A stretch of 64,000 bases of DNA from an uncultured Collinsella sp. Its GTDB lineage: Bacteria > Actinomycetota > Coriobacteriia > Coriobacteriales > Coriobacteriaceae. The notes under the pieces are model-generated. The model saw nothing but the letters and a program-made list of their open reading frames with translations, did not search any database and was not told where the DNA came from. Within the stretch, counting starts at the first letter, position 1. The number at the start of each line of letters is the position of its first letter. The stretch covers positions 51,702-115,701 of the forward strand of contig CATWQC010000005.1 of NCBI GenBank assembly GCA_958352845.1. Reading direction: 5' to 3'. Below are positions 26,491 through 35,632 of the stretch, in pieces. Position numbers and translations under genes: made by a program.

Positions 26491-27042
26491 ATGATTACCG
26501 TCATCATCGGCATCGTTGTTGTCATTGTGATTGTCTGCGCCATCGCCGGCATCTACAACAACATGGTCACCAAGCGTAACCGCATCGATAACGCCTGGCA
26601 GAACATCGATACGCAGCTGCAGCGCCGCAACGACCTGATTCCCAACCTGGTCGAGACCGTCAAGGGCTACGCCAAGCACGAGCAGGAGACGCTCTCCGCC
26701 GTGATCAGCGCGCGTAACACCGCCGTCAAGGCCACCACGCCCGAGGCCAAGATGGAAGCCGACAACGTGCTGACCGGTGCACTGCGCCAGCTCTTCGCCG
26801 TAGCCGAGGCCTATCCCGATCTTAAGGCAAACACCAACTTTACGCAGCTGCAGGCATCGCTCGAGGATACCGAGAACAAGATTAGCTATGCACGCCAGAG
26901 CTACAACGACTGCGTGCTCAGCTACAACAACGCCATTCAAACGTTCCCGGCTGTCATCTTTGCCGGCATCTTCCAGTTTAAGGAGCGCCAGGGCTTCGAG
27001 GCCGCCGAAGCAGCCCGCCAGGCCCCGACCGTCAAGTTCTAG
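26491..27042 (+). CDS. LemA-family protein
   Basis: This 183-residue protein has an N-terminal membrane helix (VIIGIVVVIVIVCAIAGIY) and the LemA helical domain with NRIDNAWQNIDTQLQRRNDLIPNLV and FNxxIQTFPAVIFA-type motif (YNNAIQTFPAVIFAG). Family members are membrane-anchored with a periplasmic or external helical bundle; their role is poorly defined. The ATG has GGAG seven bases upstream. It stands alone and is followed by a strong terminator. Confidence 0.92.
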   Translation: MITVIIGIVVVIVIVCAIAGIYNNMVTKRNRIDNAWQNIDTQLQRRNDLIPNLVETVKGYAKHEQETLSAVISARNTAVKATTPEAKMEADNVLTGALRQLFAVAEAYPDLKANTNFTQLQASLEDTENKISYARQSYNDCVLSYNNAIQTFPAVIFAGIFQFKERQGFEAAEAARQAPTVKF

Positions 27043-27079
27043 TAGTTTGGCAGCGCATCCTTAATCGGCCAAATGCATA

Positions 27080-27123
27080 AACCGCCCCGTCGAATGCATA
27101 CTTCGACGGGGCGGTTTCCTTTT
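27080..27123 (+). terminator. Terminator after lemA-like gene
   Basis: CCGCCCCGTCGAA and TTCGACGGGGCGG pair exactly around TGCATAC and are followed by TTTCCTTTTT. Confidence 0.92.
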
Positions 27124-27606
27124 TCGCGAAGGTCCCCCTCTAAGCGCCGTGCATTTTTAGGAGTATTCAACATAACCAAGAGCTTCGGGCGCCACGATAA
27201 ATGCCAAAGACCGCGAATATCCCTGCAAATCAAACACTGTCAGCCCATAACCCCGCCCATCATCCGTAGAAAACATCGAGAAATCCCGATTTTTTGCCCG
27301 AGGTCGGTATGCAGGGGCCTTCGATTGCAGAATACTCGCAAAAATGCACGTCGCCACCGCCCCCACATGGCGCGAAGCAAAACACAAGCGCGGCCTAAAA
27401 GGCCGCGCACCATCTTTAATTCAAATCTATATTGCCCGTACGACAGCGCCAGGGTGACGCAGGCCCGAGGGCGACCTTCCTTTCCGGCGCACTCCGCAGG
27501 ACGAAAGAGCCTCCGCCGCACGAAGTGCGCAGCGGAGGCTCTTTCATGTCCGAGGACGCGCCGGAAAGGAAGGTCGCCCTCGGGCCGGACATATCCGTAA
27601 GACAAA
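27124..27606. other. Gene-free region with two palindromes
   Basis: About 480 bp between lemA and ilvE with no supported ORF. A GCGCGGCC-TAAAA-GGCCGCGC hairpin lies near 27391 and the large two-part hairpin H3 spans 27462..27586. Confidence 0.65.
27462..27586. repeat. Two-part long hairpin H3
   Basis: Outer arms 27462..27490 and 27558..27586 are perfect over 29 bp (GGCCCGAGGGCGACC...). An inner perfect 14-bp stem (27503..27516 with 27532..27545, GAAAGAGCCTCCGC) encloses a CGCACGAAGTGCGC tip. It ends 20 bp before the ilvE stop codon and may act as its 3' structure. Confidence 0.85.
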
Positions 27607-28659
27607 TTACGCGACGGTGTAAACCCAGTTGTGCTTATCCTCGACAGCACCGGACTGGATACCAGTCAGGGTCTCGCGAAGCTTCTTCATCACAGGGCCG
27701 ATCTCGGTGTAGCCAGCCGGGAAGGTCACGGTCTCATCGGCACCGTAGACCTTGTTGTCGATCTCGCCGACCGGGGAGATGACGGCAGCGGTACCGCACA
27801 GGCCGCACTCCACAAAGGTGCCGGCCTTGACCTCGGCCCACTCGACGGGACGCTGGTCGACGGTCATGCCCAGGTCCTGAGCAACCTGAACGAGCGAACG
27901 GCGGGTGATGGAGGGCAGGATGGAGTCGGTGTGCGACTGCGGGACGACAAGCGTGCCGTCCTCCTTCACGAACAGGACGTTGGCGCCACCGGTCTCCTCG
28001 ACATAGGTGCGGGACTCGGAGTCGAGATACAGGTTCTCGGCATAGCCCTCGCGGTGAGCCTCCATCGTGGGCTTAAGGGACATGGCGTAGTTGAGGCCGG
28101 CCTTGATGTTGCCGGTGCCGTGCGGGGCCGCGCGGTCATACTCGGAAACGCGCAGCTTAACGGGCTTGAGGCCACCCTTAAAGTACGGACCGACCGGGGT
28201 CACGAGAATGCGGAACGTGTACTCAGGAGCGGGAGCCACGCCGATTACGTCACCGGAGCCGATCATAAACGGACGCACATACAGGGTTGCGCCAGAGCCG
28301 AAGGGCGGAACCCATGCGGCGTTGGCAGAGACGACCTGCTTGACGGCCTCAACGAACTTGTCCTTGGGGAACGGGGGCATCTCGAGGCGCTGGGCGGAGT
28401 TGTACATACGCTCGGCGTTCATATCGGGACGGAAGCAGACGATGCTGCCGTCCTCGGCGGTGTAGGCCTTCAGGCCCTCAAAGACCTCCTGGCAGTAGTG
28501 GAAGATGCCGCCGCACTCGGAGACGTGCAGGGTGTGGTCGGTGGTCAGGCCGCCCTCATCCCACTCGCCATCCTTCCAATGGGCCTCGTAGCTGTAATCG
28601 GTCTTCATGTAGCCAAAGCCGAGGCTACCCCAATCGATATCCTTCTTCTCGACAGTCAT
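27607..28659 (-). CDS. ilvE: Branched-chain amino acid aminotransferase
   Basis: This 350-residue PLP enzyme transfers amino groups between glutamate and the branched 2-oxo acids. The class IV aminotransferase features are clear: FHYCQEVFEGLKAY, FRPDMNAERM, and GTGNIKAGLNYAMSLKP with the likely catalytic Lys. ETGGANVLFV matches the later PLP-phosphate site. The ATG at 28659 has AAGGAGCGG upstream; the longer ORF adds an unlikely basic extension. No T-box or leader peptide was recognised in the 150-bp leader. Confidence 0.93.
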   Translation of the reverse strand: MTVEKKDIDWGSLGFGYMKTDYSYEAHWKDGEWDEGGLTTDHTLHVSECGGIFHYCQEVFEGLKAYTAEDGSIVCFRPDMNAERMYNSAQRLEMPPFPKDKFVEAVKQVVSANAAWVPPFGSGATLYVRPFMIGSGDVIGVAPAPEYTFRILVTPVGPYFKGGLKPVKLRVSEYDRAAPHGTGNIKAGLNYAMSLKPTMEAHREGYAENLYLDSESRTYVEETGGANVLFVKEDGTLVVPQSHTDSILPSITRRSLVQVAQDLGMTVDQRPVEWAEVKAGTFVECGLCGTAAVISPVGEIDNKVYGADETVTFPAGYTEIGPVMKKLRETLTGIQSGAVEDKHNWVYTVA

Positions 28660-28887
28660 ATGCCGCTCCTTACGTACACAGTTGCAAACTCGCGAACCCG
28701 CACGCAAGGACCGAGGCCGACCGCGTCGCAACGTCACACGCCCGGAGCGTAGAGCCGGACGGGACACGCAAACGGCATCAAAGCCGATGGCACGTCGATT
28801 CGCATGCACGAGATTGTACTCCGCACGCGCGTCTGATAAAACGCTTTTCTTTAACTAAGTAAAGTATTTTCATTTGACCGAAGCAAA

Positions 28888-28918
28888 AAGGCCCGCCACC
28901 GTAAGCGGTGACGGGCCT
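28888..28918 (-). terminator. Terminator of the DedA-family gene
   Basis: On the minus strand GGCCCGTCACCG-CTTA-CGGTGGCGGGCC is followed by TTTTT; it lies about 40 bp past the dedA-like stop. Confidence 0.88.
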
Positions 28919-28956
28919 CAACTGTACGGTCTGCGCGCTGGCTCGAGCTAGGCGTT

Positions 28957-29595
28957 CTATTTACCCAGCTTGGCCTTAACCAGACCGACCACGGTCGGGA
29001 TGATCGACACGGCAACGATGCCGATAATCAGCAGCTCAAAGTGCTCCTGCACAAACGGAATGCCACCAAAGAAGTAACCCAGCAGCGTAAAGACCGTCGA
29101 CCAGGTAATGCCACCCAGCACGTTAAAGACGACGAAGTTGCGCCAGTGCATGCCGCCCATGCCGGCGATAAAAGGCACAAAGGTGCGGATGAACGGGAAG
29201 AAGCGGCCGAGGAAGATGGCCAGATGGCCCCACTTGTCCAAGAAATCCTCGGACTTTTTGATGCGCTCGGGCGTCATGGCCTTTACCTTGCCCGAGGCGA
29301 TGATCTTGCGGCCAAAGAAGTGGCCGATCATAAAGTTGCACTGATCGCCCAGGATGGCTGCGGCCCATGCGGTGGCCAGAAGCGCCACGATGTTAAAGCC
29401 GCCATTATGGGCAAAGAAGCCCGAGGCAAACAGCAGCGAGTCGCCGGGAAGGAACGGGAAGAACACCACGCCCGTCTCGATAAAGATGATCAGGAACACG
29501 CAGCCGTAGGCCATAAGCGGGCCGGCGGCGATCCAGCTGGCAATCGCGGTGCGCGGGTCTTTAAGCAGCTCGGCGATAAAATTGATGAAACCCAT
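28957..29595 (-). CDS. DedA/VTT-family membrane protein
   Basis: This 212-residue integral membrane protein belongs to the DedA family, now linked to flipping of undecaprenyl phosphate and other lipids. Visible family features are FLPGDSLLF near 55, GDQCNFMIGHFFGR near 90, and GRFFPFIRTFVPFIAGMG near 130, the conserved re-entrant region. The ATG at 29595 follows GAGAGG at good spacing. It is a single-gene unit with its own terminator. Confidence 0.93.
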   Translation of the reverse strand: MGFINFIAELLKDPRTAIASWIAAGPLMAYGCVFLIIFIETGVVFFPFLPGDSLLFASGFFAHNGGFNIVALLATAWAAAILGDQCNFMIGHFFGRKIIASGKVKAMTPERIKKSEDFLDKWGHLAIFLGRFFPFIRTFVPFIAGMGGMHWRNFVVFNVLGGITWSTVFTLLGYFFGGIPFVQEHFELLIIGIVAVSIIPTVVGLVKAKLGK

Positions 29596-29819
29596 GAAGT
29601 AAAACCTCTCAGTTGTGGGCGCGGACACGTCCAAGTTGACCAGTATACGGTTGCGGCGCCCCCTCGTGCGCAACCCCACAAAAGCATGACTCCATTACCA
29701 GCAAGTTTGCATAACTGACACTTGTCGCCCAAAGCACAGCAAAATCGCCCTTCCTAATCCCTAGCGAATCGCTATACTTTAGTGAATCGCATTGCCATGG
29801 CGCTAAGGGAGGGCGGCCA

Positions 29820-30524
29820 GTGAGCTTTATCAATACCATTCGCGAGGACATCAAGACCGTCCAGGCGCAGGACCCCGCCGCGCAAAACGGTCTGGTCATC
29901 TTCCTTTCCTATCCTGGTCTGCACGCCAAGTGGAACCACGTGCCCGAGCACTGGCTCTGGAAACACGGCCATCGCTCACTCGCCCGTGTGCTCTCGCAAA
30001 TCACCCGCCATATCACCGGCGTCGAGATTCATCCCGCCGCGCAGCTCGGCAAGCACTTCTTTATCGACCACGCCATGGACGTCGTCATCGGCGAGACTGC
30101 CATCGTGGGCGACAACTGTGTGCTCTACCAGGGCGTCACGCTCGGCGGCACCGGCAACGAGACCGGCAAGCGCCACCCCACCCTGGGCAACAATGTCACG
30201 GTGGGCACGGGCGCCAAGGTGCTTGGCAACATCCGCATTGGCAACAACGTCAAAATCGGCGGCAACTCGGTCGTCGTCAAGGACGTGCCCGACAACTGCA
30301 CCGTCGTGGGCGTGCCCGGGCGCATCATCAAGCGCAACGGCTGCCGCGTGTTCGAGGAGAGTTTCGACGCCAAGCAGCATCGCGAGTATATGCCCGACGA
30401 TGCCGCCGAGCAGAGCGCCCTCAACCGTCAGGGCATCACCGAAAACGCCCGTCGCGTCAAAGAACTCGAGCAAGAGGTGGCCGAGCTCAAAGCCCTCATC
30501 GCCAAGCTCGTGGACGAGCGCTAG
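29820..30524 (+). CDS. cysE: Serine O-acetyltransferase
   Basis: This 234-residue protein starts at GTG after GGGAGGGCGG. It is a left-handed beta-helix hexapeptide transferase that makes O-acetylserine, the first step of cysteine synthesis. Family markers are HRSLARVL, IHPAAQLGKHFFIDH, the VVIGETAIVGDNC repeats and QGVTLGGTG. It has an extra C-terminal coiled tail (about 200-234) beyond the minimal enzyme. No cysK lies next to it, so cysteine genes are dispersed here. Confidence 0.93.
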   Translation: MSFINTIREDIKTVQAQDPAAQNGLVIFLSYPGLHAKWNHVPEHWLWKHGHRSLARVLSQITRHITGVEIHPAAQLGKHFFIDHAMDVVIGETAIVGDNCVLYQGVTLGGTGNETGKRHPTLGNNVTVGTGAKVLGNIRIGNNVKIGGNSVVVKDVPDNCTVVGVPGRIIKRNGCRVFEESFDAKQHREYMPDDAAEQSALNRQGITENARRVKELEQEVAELKALIAKLVDER

Positions 30525-30561
30525 AAGCGGACGGCCACCGACAACATTGACGCCAGCACAA

Positions 30562-30605
30562 AAGGCGCGCCGGGGAATCCGCCCCCGGCGCGCCTTCTTT
30601 TCGAT
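30562..30605 (+). terminator. Terminator after cysE
   Basis: GGCGCGCCGGGG and CCCCGGCGCGCC pair around AATCCGC, followed by TTCTTTT. Confidence 0.9.
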
Positions 30606-30635
30606 GTGACATGCGGGACCGCCCCCTTTGCCACC

Positions 30636-32642
30636 TTATGCGAACTGGCTTAGGTAGAGGTCGGCATAAGCGCCCTCGGCAGCCAGCAGCTCCTTGTGCG
30701 TACCCTGCTCGATGATATTGCCATGATCCATGACCAGGATGAGGTCGGCATCGACGATCGTCGACAGACGGTGCGCGATCACAAAGCTCGTGCGCCCGCG
30801 CATGAGCGTGTCCATGGCGCGGCCGATGGCGAGCTCGGTGCGCGTGTCCACACTCGACGTCGCTTCGTCCAGGATGAGGATCGCCGGGTTGTTGAGCAGC
30901 ACGCGCGCGATGGTCAGCAGCTGACGTTGGCCCTGGCTGATGCTCTCGGCATCGTTAGCCACACGCGTGTCGTAGCCCTGCGGCATAGTGCGCACAAAGA
31001 AGTCGACCTGAGCGGCACGTGCGGCCGCGACAATCTCCTCGCGCGTCGCCTCGGGACAGCCATAGGCGATGTTCTCGGCAATGGTGCCATCGAACAGCCA
31101 GGCGTCCTGCAACACCATGCCAAACTGCTGGCGCAGCTCGCCGCGGTCCATGCGGCTCGTGTCCACGCCGTCGAGCGTAATGCGGCCGCCGTCGATCTCG
31201 TAAAAGCGCATGAGCAGGTTGATGAGCGTGGTCTTACCCGCACCCGTGGTTCCCACCACCGCGATCTTCTGACCCGGCTCGGCGGTAAACGACACGTCGC
31301 GCATAAGCGGCTTGTCGGACGAATATCCAAAACGCACGTGTTCAAAGGCAACACGGCCCTCAACCTTGCCCGGCAGCTTGGCGGCGGCCGCCGGCAACGG
31401 ATCGGCTTCCATCTCGGACTCGTCGAGCAGGTCGAATACACGCTCGGCGCTCGCCAGAGCGCTCTGCAGCGAGTTAAAGGTAAACGACAGCTGCGTCATG
31501 GGCTCGGACGCCTCATAGATAAACTGGAAGAACGCCTGGAACACGCCGACGGTCATATGCCCGGCAACCAACATGCTGCAGCCCACAAGCGCAATCACGA
31601 TTTGCGCCAAGCGGCCGATAAAACGCACCGCGGGACCGACGGCGTTAATCATAAAGTCGGCCTTGGTGCTCACGCGCGCCAGCTCCTTCGAAGCCTCGTG
31701 CACCTCGGCAGAGCTCTGGCGCTCGCGGTTAAACGCACGGATCACCAGACGGCCCGAGTAGCCTTCCTCGACCGCGCTCGTAATCTTGGACACCCACTCC
31801 TGGCGCTCGCCCGTCACATCGTGCGTGCGGCGCGAAACGACCTTCGTCACCAGCAGCGAAAGCGCCGTAAAGAACAAAAAGACAAGCGTGAGCGGCACGC
31901 TAAACACGAACATCACGCTCACGGCGCCCACCACGGTACCGATCGACACCAGAAGCTGCAGCAAGCCGCGCTGCATGCTCTCAGACATCTTGTCTAAGTC
32001 GTTGGTCGCACGGCTGACGACCTCGCCGGGACGATGCACATCAAAGAAGGCAAGCGGCAGACGGTTGAGCTTTTGAGCGATGCGGTTACGCAGGTGCAGG
32101 TTAAGGCGTTCGGCCACGCTCGACATCAAAAAGCTCTGGAGCGCGTAGAACGAGGCAGCGGCCGTCCAGATCATAAAGTAGATGAAGATGGTCCTGCCGC
32201 AGTTCTCCCAGGTAACGCTGAAGGTAGCGTTGTTGGCAAACGCCACCTGAATGTGGCCCCACAGCTCATCGATCACGCGGGCGCTATATGCCGGCGCAGC
32301 GGTGTTAAAGATGGCATAGAACACGATGCTCGCGAACACGATATAGAAGCGCCAATGGTCACCGGCAGCCTCGCTCCACAGGCGGCGCACCGTCGCCCAG
32401 GTGTCGCGGGGTTTCTCGTCCTCGTCCTCGTCGTCCACATCGCGCATGCGCTCTGCCTCAGCGCGGGCGCGCTCGTCCTCGGCGCGTTCGTTTTCCTCGT
32501 AGAGCGCTTGGCGGCGAGCCTCGCGCTCGGCTGCAGCCTTGGCGGCCTCGTCCAGCTCGGGTGCTACGGCAGCCGTTTCCTCAACCAGTCCCGCGGCAAC
32601 GGCGTCATCAACGCTGGCCTGCTTCCTGAGCTCCTCGGTCAT
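30636..32642 (-). CDS. ABC exporter half-transporter, canonical NBD, with acidic N-terminal extension
   Basis: This 668-residue protein begins with an unusual soluble region of about 80 residues that is rich in Glu, Ala and Arg and includes a DDEDEDE run. Six transmembrane helices and an NBD follow: Walker A GTTGAGKTT, signature ISQGQRQ, Walker B LILDEATSS with catalytic Glu. The ATG at 32642 is preceded by GGGAGG and overlaps the end of the partner gene closely. It pairs with the degenerate half upstream to form a heterodimer. MarR-type control of the operon suggests drug or stress-related export. Confidence 0.9.
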   Translation of the reverse strand: MTEELRKQASVDDAVAAGLVEETAAVAPELDEAAKAAAEREARRQALYEENERAEDERARAEAERMRDVDDEDEDEKPRDTWATVRRLWSEAAGDHWRFYIVFASIVFYAIFNTAAPAYSARVIDELWGHIQVAFANNATFSVTWENCGRTIFIYFMIWTAAASFYALQSFLMSSVAERLNLHLRNRIAQKLNRLPLAFFDVHRPGEVVSRATNDLDKMSESMQRGLLQLLVSIGTVVGAVSVMFVFSVPLTLVFLFFTALSLLVTKVVSRRTHDVTGERQEWVSKITSAVEEGYSGRLVIRAFNRERQSSAEVHEASKELARVSTKADFMINAVGPAVRFIGRLAQIVIALVGCSMLVAGHMTVGVFQAFFQFIYEASEPMTQLSFTFNSLQSALASAERVFDLLDESEMEADPLPAAAAKLPGKVEGRVAFEHVRFGYSSDKPLMRDVSFTAEPGQKIAVVGTTGAGKTTLINLLMRFYEIDGGRITLDGVDTSRMDRGELRQQFGMVLQDAWLFDGTIAENIAYGCPEATREEIVAAARAAQVDFFVRTMPQGYDTRVANDAESISQGQRQLLTIARVLLNNPAILILDEATSSVDTRTELAIGRAMDTLMRGRTSFVIAHRLSTIVDADLILVMDHGNIIEQGTHKELLAAEGAYADLYLSQFA

Positions 32643-32643
32643 G

Positions 32644-34380
32644 CTACTCACCTCCCTTCATCTGCGATTCCGCGATGGCGCGGTACACCTCGCAGGTTTC
32701 CATAAGCTCGCCATGCGTGCCTAGGCCCACGATCTCGCCGTCCTTGAGCACGACGATCTGGTCGGCGTGCAAGATCGTCGAGATGCGCTGGGCGATGATG
32801 AGCACCGCGGCATCGCGCGTCTCGTCCTGCAGCGCATGGCGCAGTGCCGCATCGGTCTTAAAGTCCAGGGCCGAAAAACTGTCGTCGAAGATATATAGAT
32901 CGGCGCGCTTCATGAGTGCGCGAGCAATGGCCAGGCGCTGGCGCTGGCCGCCCGAGAAGTTCGTGCCGCCCTGGGCCACCGGCGTATCGAGCCCCTGGGG
33001 CTGGTCGAGCACAAAGGTGCTCTGGGCAACCTCCAGCGCATGGAGCATGTCAGCCTCAGTCGCGCCTTCGTTGCCAAAGCGCAGGTTGCTTGCAACGGTG
33101 CCCGAGAACAGCCACGCCTTCTGCGGCACATAAGCGATATGCCCGCGAATCTCACCTTGCGAAAGGTCGCGCAGATCGACGCCGTTCAGGCGAATGGTGC
33201 CCTTTGTGGCATCGTGGAAGCGGAGCAAGAGCTTGGCCACCGTCGACTTGCCCGAACCCGTCGAGCCCACAATTGCCGTGGTCTGGCCACGGCGACAGGC
33301 AAAGCTCAGGTCGCACAGGGTGTCCTCGTCGGCATCGTCAAAACGGAACGACATATGGTCGAACACGGCCACCGCGTCGGCACCATCAACAGGCTCCGCC
33401 GCGCACGTGTCCAGCGTGCACTTGCCGTCCACAATGCTCGGCTCGATTTCGAGCACCTGCTGCGCACGGTTGAGGCACGCCGCAGCGCGCGGAAGCGTCA
33501 GAATCACCATCTGCGCCATCATCACAAAGAACAGGATCAGGATCGCGTATTCCAACACGGCCGAGATGCTGCCGATTTGCATGGCATGGACGCCCGCGCG
33601 GTTGCCGCCCACCCACAGCACCGCCACCTCGGCGATGTTCATCAAAAAGAAGCTGGAGCTGTCGAGACCCACAAACAGGTGGTTAACCTTGATGGCGTTG
33701 GCCGCGTAATCGCTAAACACCTCGTCCAGGCGCTGCTCCTCGTGGCGCTCCTTGTTAAATGCGCGGATAACGCGCACGCCCACGATATTTTCGCGCAGCA
33801 CCACGTTCATACGGTCGATAAAGCTCTGCAGTCGCATAAAGATCGGCGCGGCGTTGGCAACGGTAAAGACCGCCGCCACCAGCACGATCGCAACCACCAC
33901 GCCCAGCAGCGTGCCCATGGCAGGATCGATAAACCAGGCAAAGATGATGCCCGCCACGGCCAAGAACGGTACCGGCAGCACCAACTGAATCGTCTGCAGG
34001 ACAGCTTGCTGAATCACGTTGATGTCGTTGAGCGAGCGCGTGATCATCGAACCCGTGCCAAAGCGCTCAAAGTCGCTGGCGGACAGCTCGAGCGACTTGT
34101 CGTACACGGCATTGCGGATATCGCAGGCCACGTTGGCGGCCAGGCGCGCCGAAAGATAGCAGCCCAACACCGTGCCGCCGCTGGCCATGCCGGTCGCGAT
34201 AAGCATGTACAGGCCGTTGCGTAAAATATAGTCGACATCGCCCGTGGTAATACCGGTGTTGACCATGTTCGCCAGCATCGTGGGAACCAACAGCGTACCG
34301 ACGTTATCTATCAGCACCGCAAACAGCGTCACCGCGATCAGACCGCGATACGGCCTCATAAACCTCATTAAGAGTCGCAT
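32644..34380 (-). CDS. ABC exporter half-transporter, degenerate NBD
   Basis: This 578-residue protein has six transmembrane helices and an NBD with Walker A GSTGSGKST and signature FSGGQRQ, while Walker B is YIFDDSFS with Asp replacing the catalytic Glu. It overlaps the marR gene by 13 bp upstream and nearly abuts the partner gene downstream, so marR and the two ABC genes form one operon. This is the non-catalytic half of a heterodimeric exporter. Confidence 0.92.
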   Translation of the reverse strand: MRLLMRFMRPYRGLIAVTLFAVLIDNVGTLLVPTMLANMVNTGITTGDVDYILRNGLYMLIATGMASGGTVLGCYLSARLAANVACDIRNAVYDKSLELSASDFERFGTGSMITRSLNDINVIQQAVLQTIQLVLPVPFLAVAGIIFAWFIDPAMGTLLGVVVAIVLVAAVFTVANAAPIFMRLQSFIDRMNVVLRENIVGVRVIRAFNKERHEEQRLDEVFSDYAANAIKVNHLFVGLDSSSFFLMNIAEVAVLWVGGNRAGVHAMQIGSISAVLEYAILILFFVMMAQMVILTLPRAAACLNRAQQVLEIEPSIVDGKCTLDTCAAEPVDGADAVAVFDHMSFRFDDADEDTLCDLSFACRRGQTTAIVGSTGSGKSTVAKLLLRFHDATKGTIRLNGVDLRDLSQGEIRGHIAYVPQKAWLFSGTVASNLRFGNEGATEADMLHALEVAQSTFVLDQPQGLDTPVAQGGTNFSGGQRQRLAIARALMKRADLYIFDDSFSALDFKTDAALRHALQDETRDAAVLIIAQRISTILHADQIVVLKDGEIVGLGTHGELMETCEVYRAIAESQMKGGE

Positions 34381-34880
34381 GTGTCCCCCTCGCCCTTATC
34401 GTCTGCCTCGTTCTCGGCGGCCACTTGCCGTTTAAATGCCTCGCACTCTTCGTTCAGAACATGGGAGAATTTACCGACCAGGCGCATGATCTCGCGCTGT
34501 TCCCACGGCTCGAGCGCTTCGAATGCCTGTTGCTCGGCTTTTTGCGCCGGTAACGCGTAGCGCCTGGCAAACCGCACGCCTTCTTCGGTCAGTCGCACAA
34601 CCTTGTTCTTACGACTGCCCTCGGCAAACTCCAACGTCGCAAGCTCTCGCGCCCTAAGCGTCTTGATCGCCGAATTGATGGTCTGTTTGCTGTAGAACCA
34701 TTCACTCGTCAGCCGACTCACGGCAACGCTTCCGCCCGCTGCACTCGTGTCGACGAGCATCCAGTAGGCGCAGTCCGAAAGACCGCAGGCGCGCGCGAAC
34801 TCCGAATAGATACGATCAAGCCCGTTGAGCATCCGGTCGAAATCGACCAGGCTAACTGCACTATTCATCTCTCCCACCAT
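34368..34880 (-). CDS. MarR-family transcriptional regulator
   Basis: This regulator of about 166-170 residues has a winged-helix domain of the MarR type (SVAVSRLTSEWFYSKQTINSAIKTLRARELATLEF, then the wing GSRKNKVVRLTEEG). It is the first gene of an operon with two ABC exporter genes, a common arrangement for drug-responsive autoregulated systems. Two ATGs compete: 34880 and 34868; the second has GGGAG only two bases away. Two 16-bp direct repeats in the promoter are candidate binding sites. Confidence 0.85.
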   Translation of the reverse strand: MVGEMNSAVSLVDFDRMLNGLDRIYSEFARACGLSDCAYWMLVDTSAAGGSVAVSRLTSEWFYSKQTINSAIKTLRARELATLEFAEGSRKNKVVRLTEEGVRFARRYALPAQKAEQQAFEALEPWEQREIMRLVGKFSHVLNEECEAFKRQVAAENEADDKGEGDTCDS

Positions 34881-34884
34881 TCGA

Positions 34885-34943
34885 TAGTCCGAGTTTTGAC
34901 CAATTTATATCTCTACATTAGTCCGAGTTTTGACTATCGTCAA
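34885..34943 (-). promoter_or_regulatory. marR-ABC operon promoter with two 16-bp direct repeats
   Basis: On the minus strand TTGACG (34938..34943) and TAATGT (34915..34920) are 17 bp apart. The sequence TAGTCCGAGTTTTGAC (plus strand) occurs twice exactly, at 34885..34900 and 34919..34934. The upstream copy fills the -35/-10 spacer and the other lies just after the expected start, 34 bp away. This is the layout of a repressor operator, most simply for the MarR protein itself. Confidence 0.7.
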
Positions 34944-34984
34944 TAAGCTCGTTGTTTATAGTCGGCTCTACATAAGCATATCGA

Positions 34985-35024
34985 CAAAAAAGACCGCCGG
35001 CGCGGGGGCGGCGCCGGCGGTTGC
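34985..35024 (-). terminator. Terminator of the 35048 hypothetical gene
   Basis: On the minus strand CCGCCGGCGC-CGCCCCC-GCGCCGGCGG is followed by TCTTTTTT. Confidence 0.9.
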
Positions 35025-35047
35025 GAGAGAATATCGATTGTTGGCTG

Positions 35048-35338
35048 TTAAGCAGCGACGGCCTCGTAGACCGTGGCGCCCGAGAAGCTGTCGTGCAGGC
35101 TCTTGCCGCAGATCCACGGCAGTTCGACGACCTCGCAGACCGTGTTGACTAGCTCGGAGCAGTCAGTAAAGTGGCCCTTATCGTTGAGGGCCTCGCAATC
35201 CTGAACACGCCAATAGCCATCGGTGTGCGTGATGTAGTACTCGTGATCATTGATCGACACGAAAGCGCGCGTCTTGGAACGCAGCAGCTTCAGAAATCCT
35301 TCGAAGTCGGTCTCGACGACATCTCCAGCCTGGAACAT
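35048..35338 (-). CDS. Hypothetical protein (96 aa)
   Basis: A 96-residue soluble protein beginning MFQAGDVVETDFEGF, with a region of alternating aromatic and polar residues (VSINDHEYYITHTDGYWRVQDCE) suggesting a small beta-rich domain. It has a good ribosome site (AGGAGGTAAC) and its own terminator, so it is clearly a gene. No family or function is recognised; neighbours give no clue. Confidence 0.8.
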   Translation of the reverse strand: MFQAGDVVETDFEGFLKLLRSKTRAFVSINDHEYYITHTDGYWRVQDCEALNDKGHFTDCSELVNTVCEVVELPWICGKSLHDSFSGATVYEAVAA

Positions 35339-35632
35339 GATGTTACCTCCTGGCCCGGCGCCACCATGGCGCGTTGATAAACGTTGGTGCTCCTTTAGTA
35401 AAACCTTTATCAGAGCTTATGCGCGCATCATTTAGGCAAGTGGTAAAAAACCGCAGGGTAGACGGGATAAAACGTTTAACCATCCCACCGGTTTGTCACA
35501 TTCTGAAGGTACTTTTATGCAAACCTACTTTCCCAATTGGAATCTATCCTTTTGGCCAGGCAATTGACCGTCTATCGTTTGAGCCCAACGGGTATGAACG
35601 GGGCATCTGCAACGCCACCGCAAGGAGACACC

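Noticed and set aside
28660..28880. T-box or attenuator in the ilvE leader
   Set aside because: No TGGNACCGCG-type T-box sequence, no leader peptide with branched-chain codons and no antiterminator pair were found.
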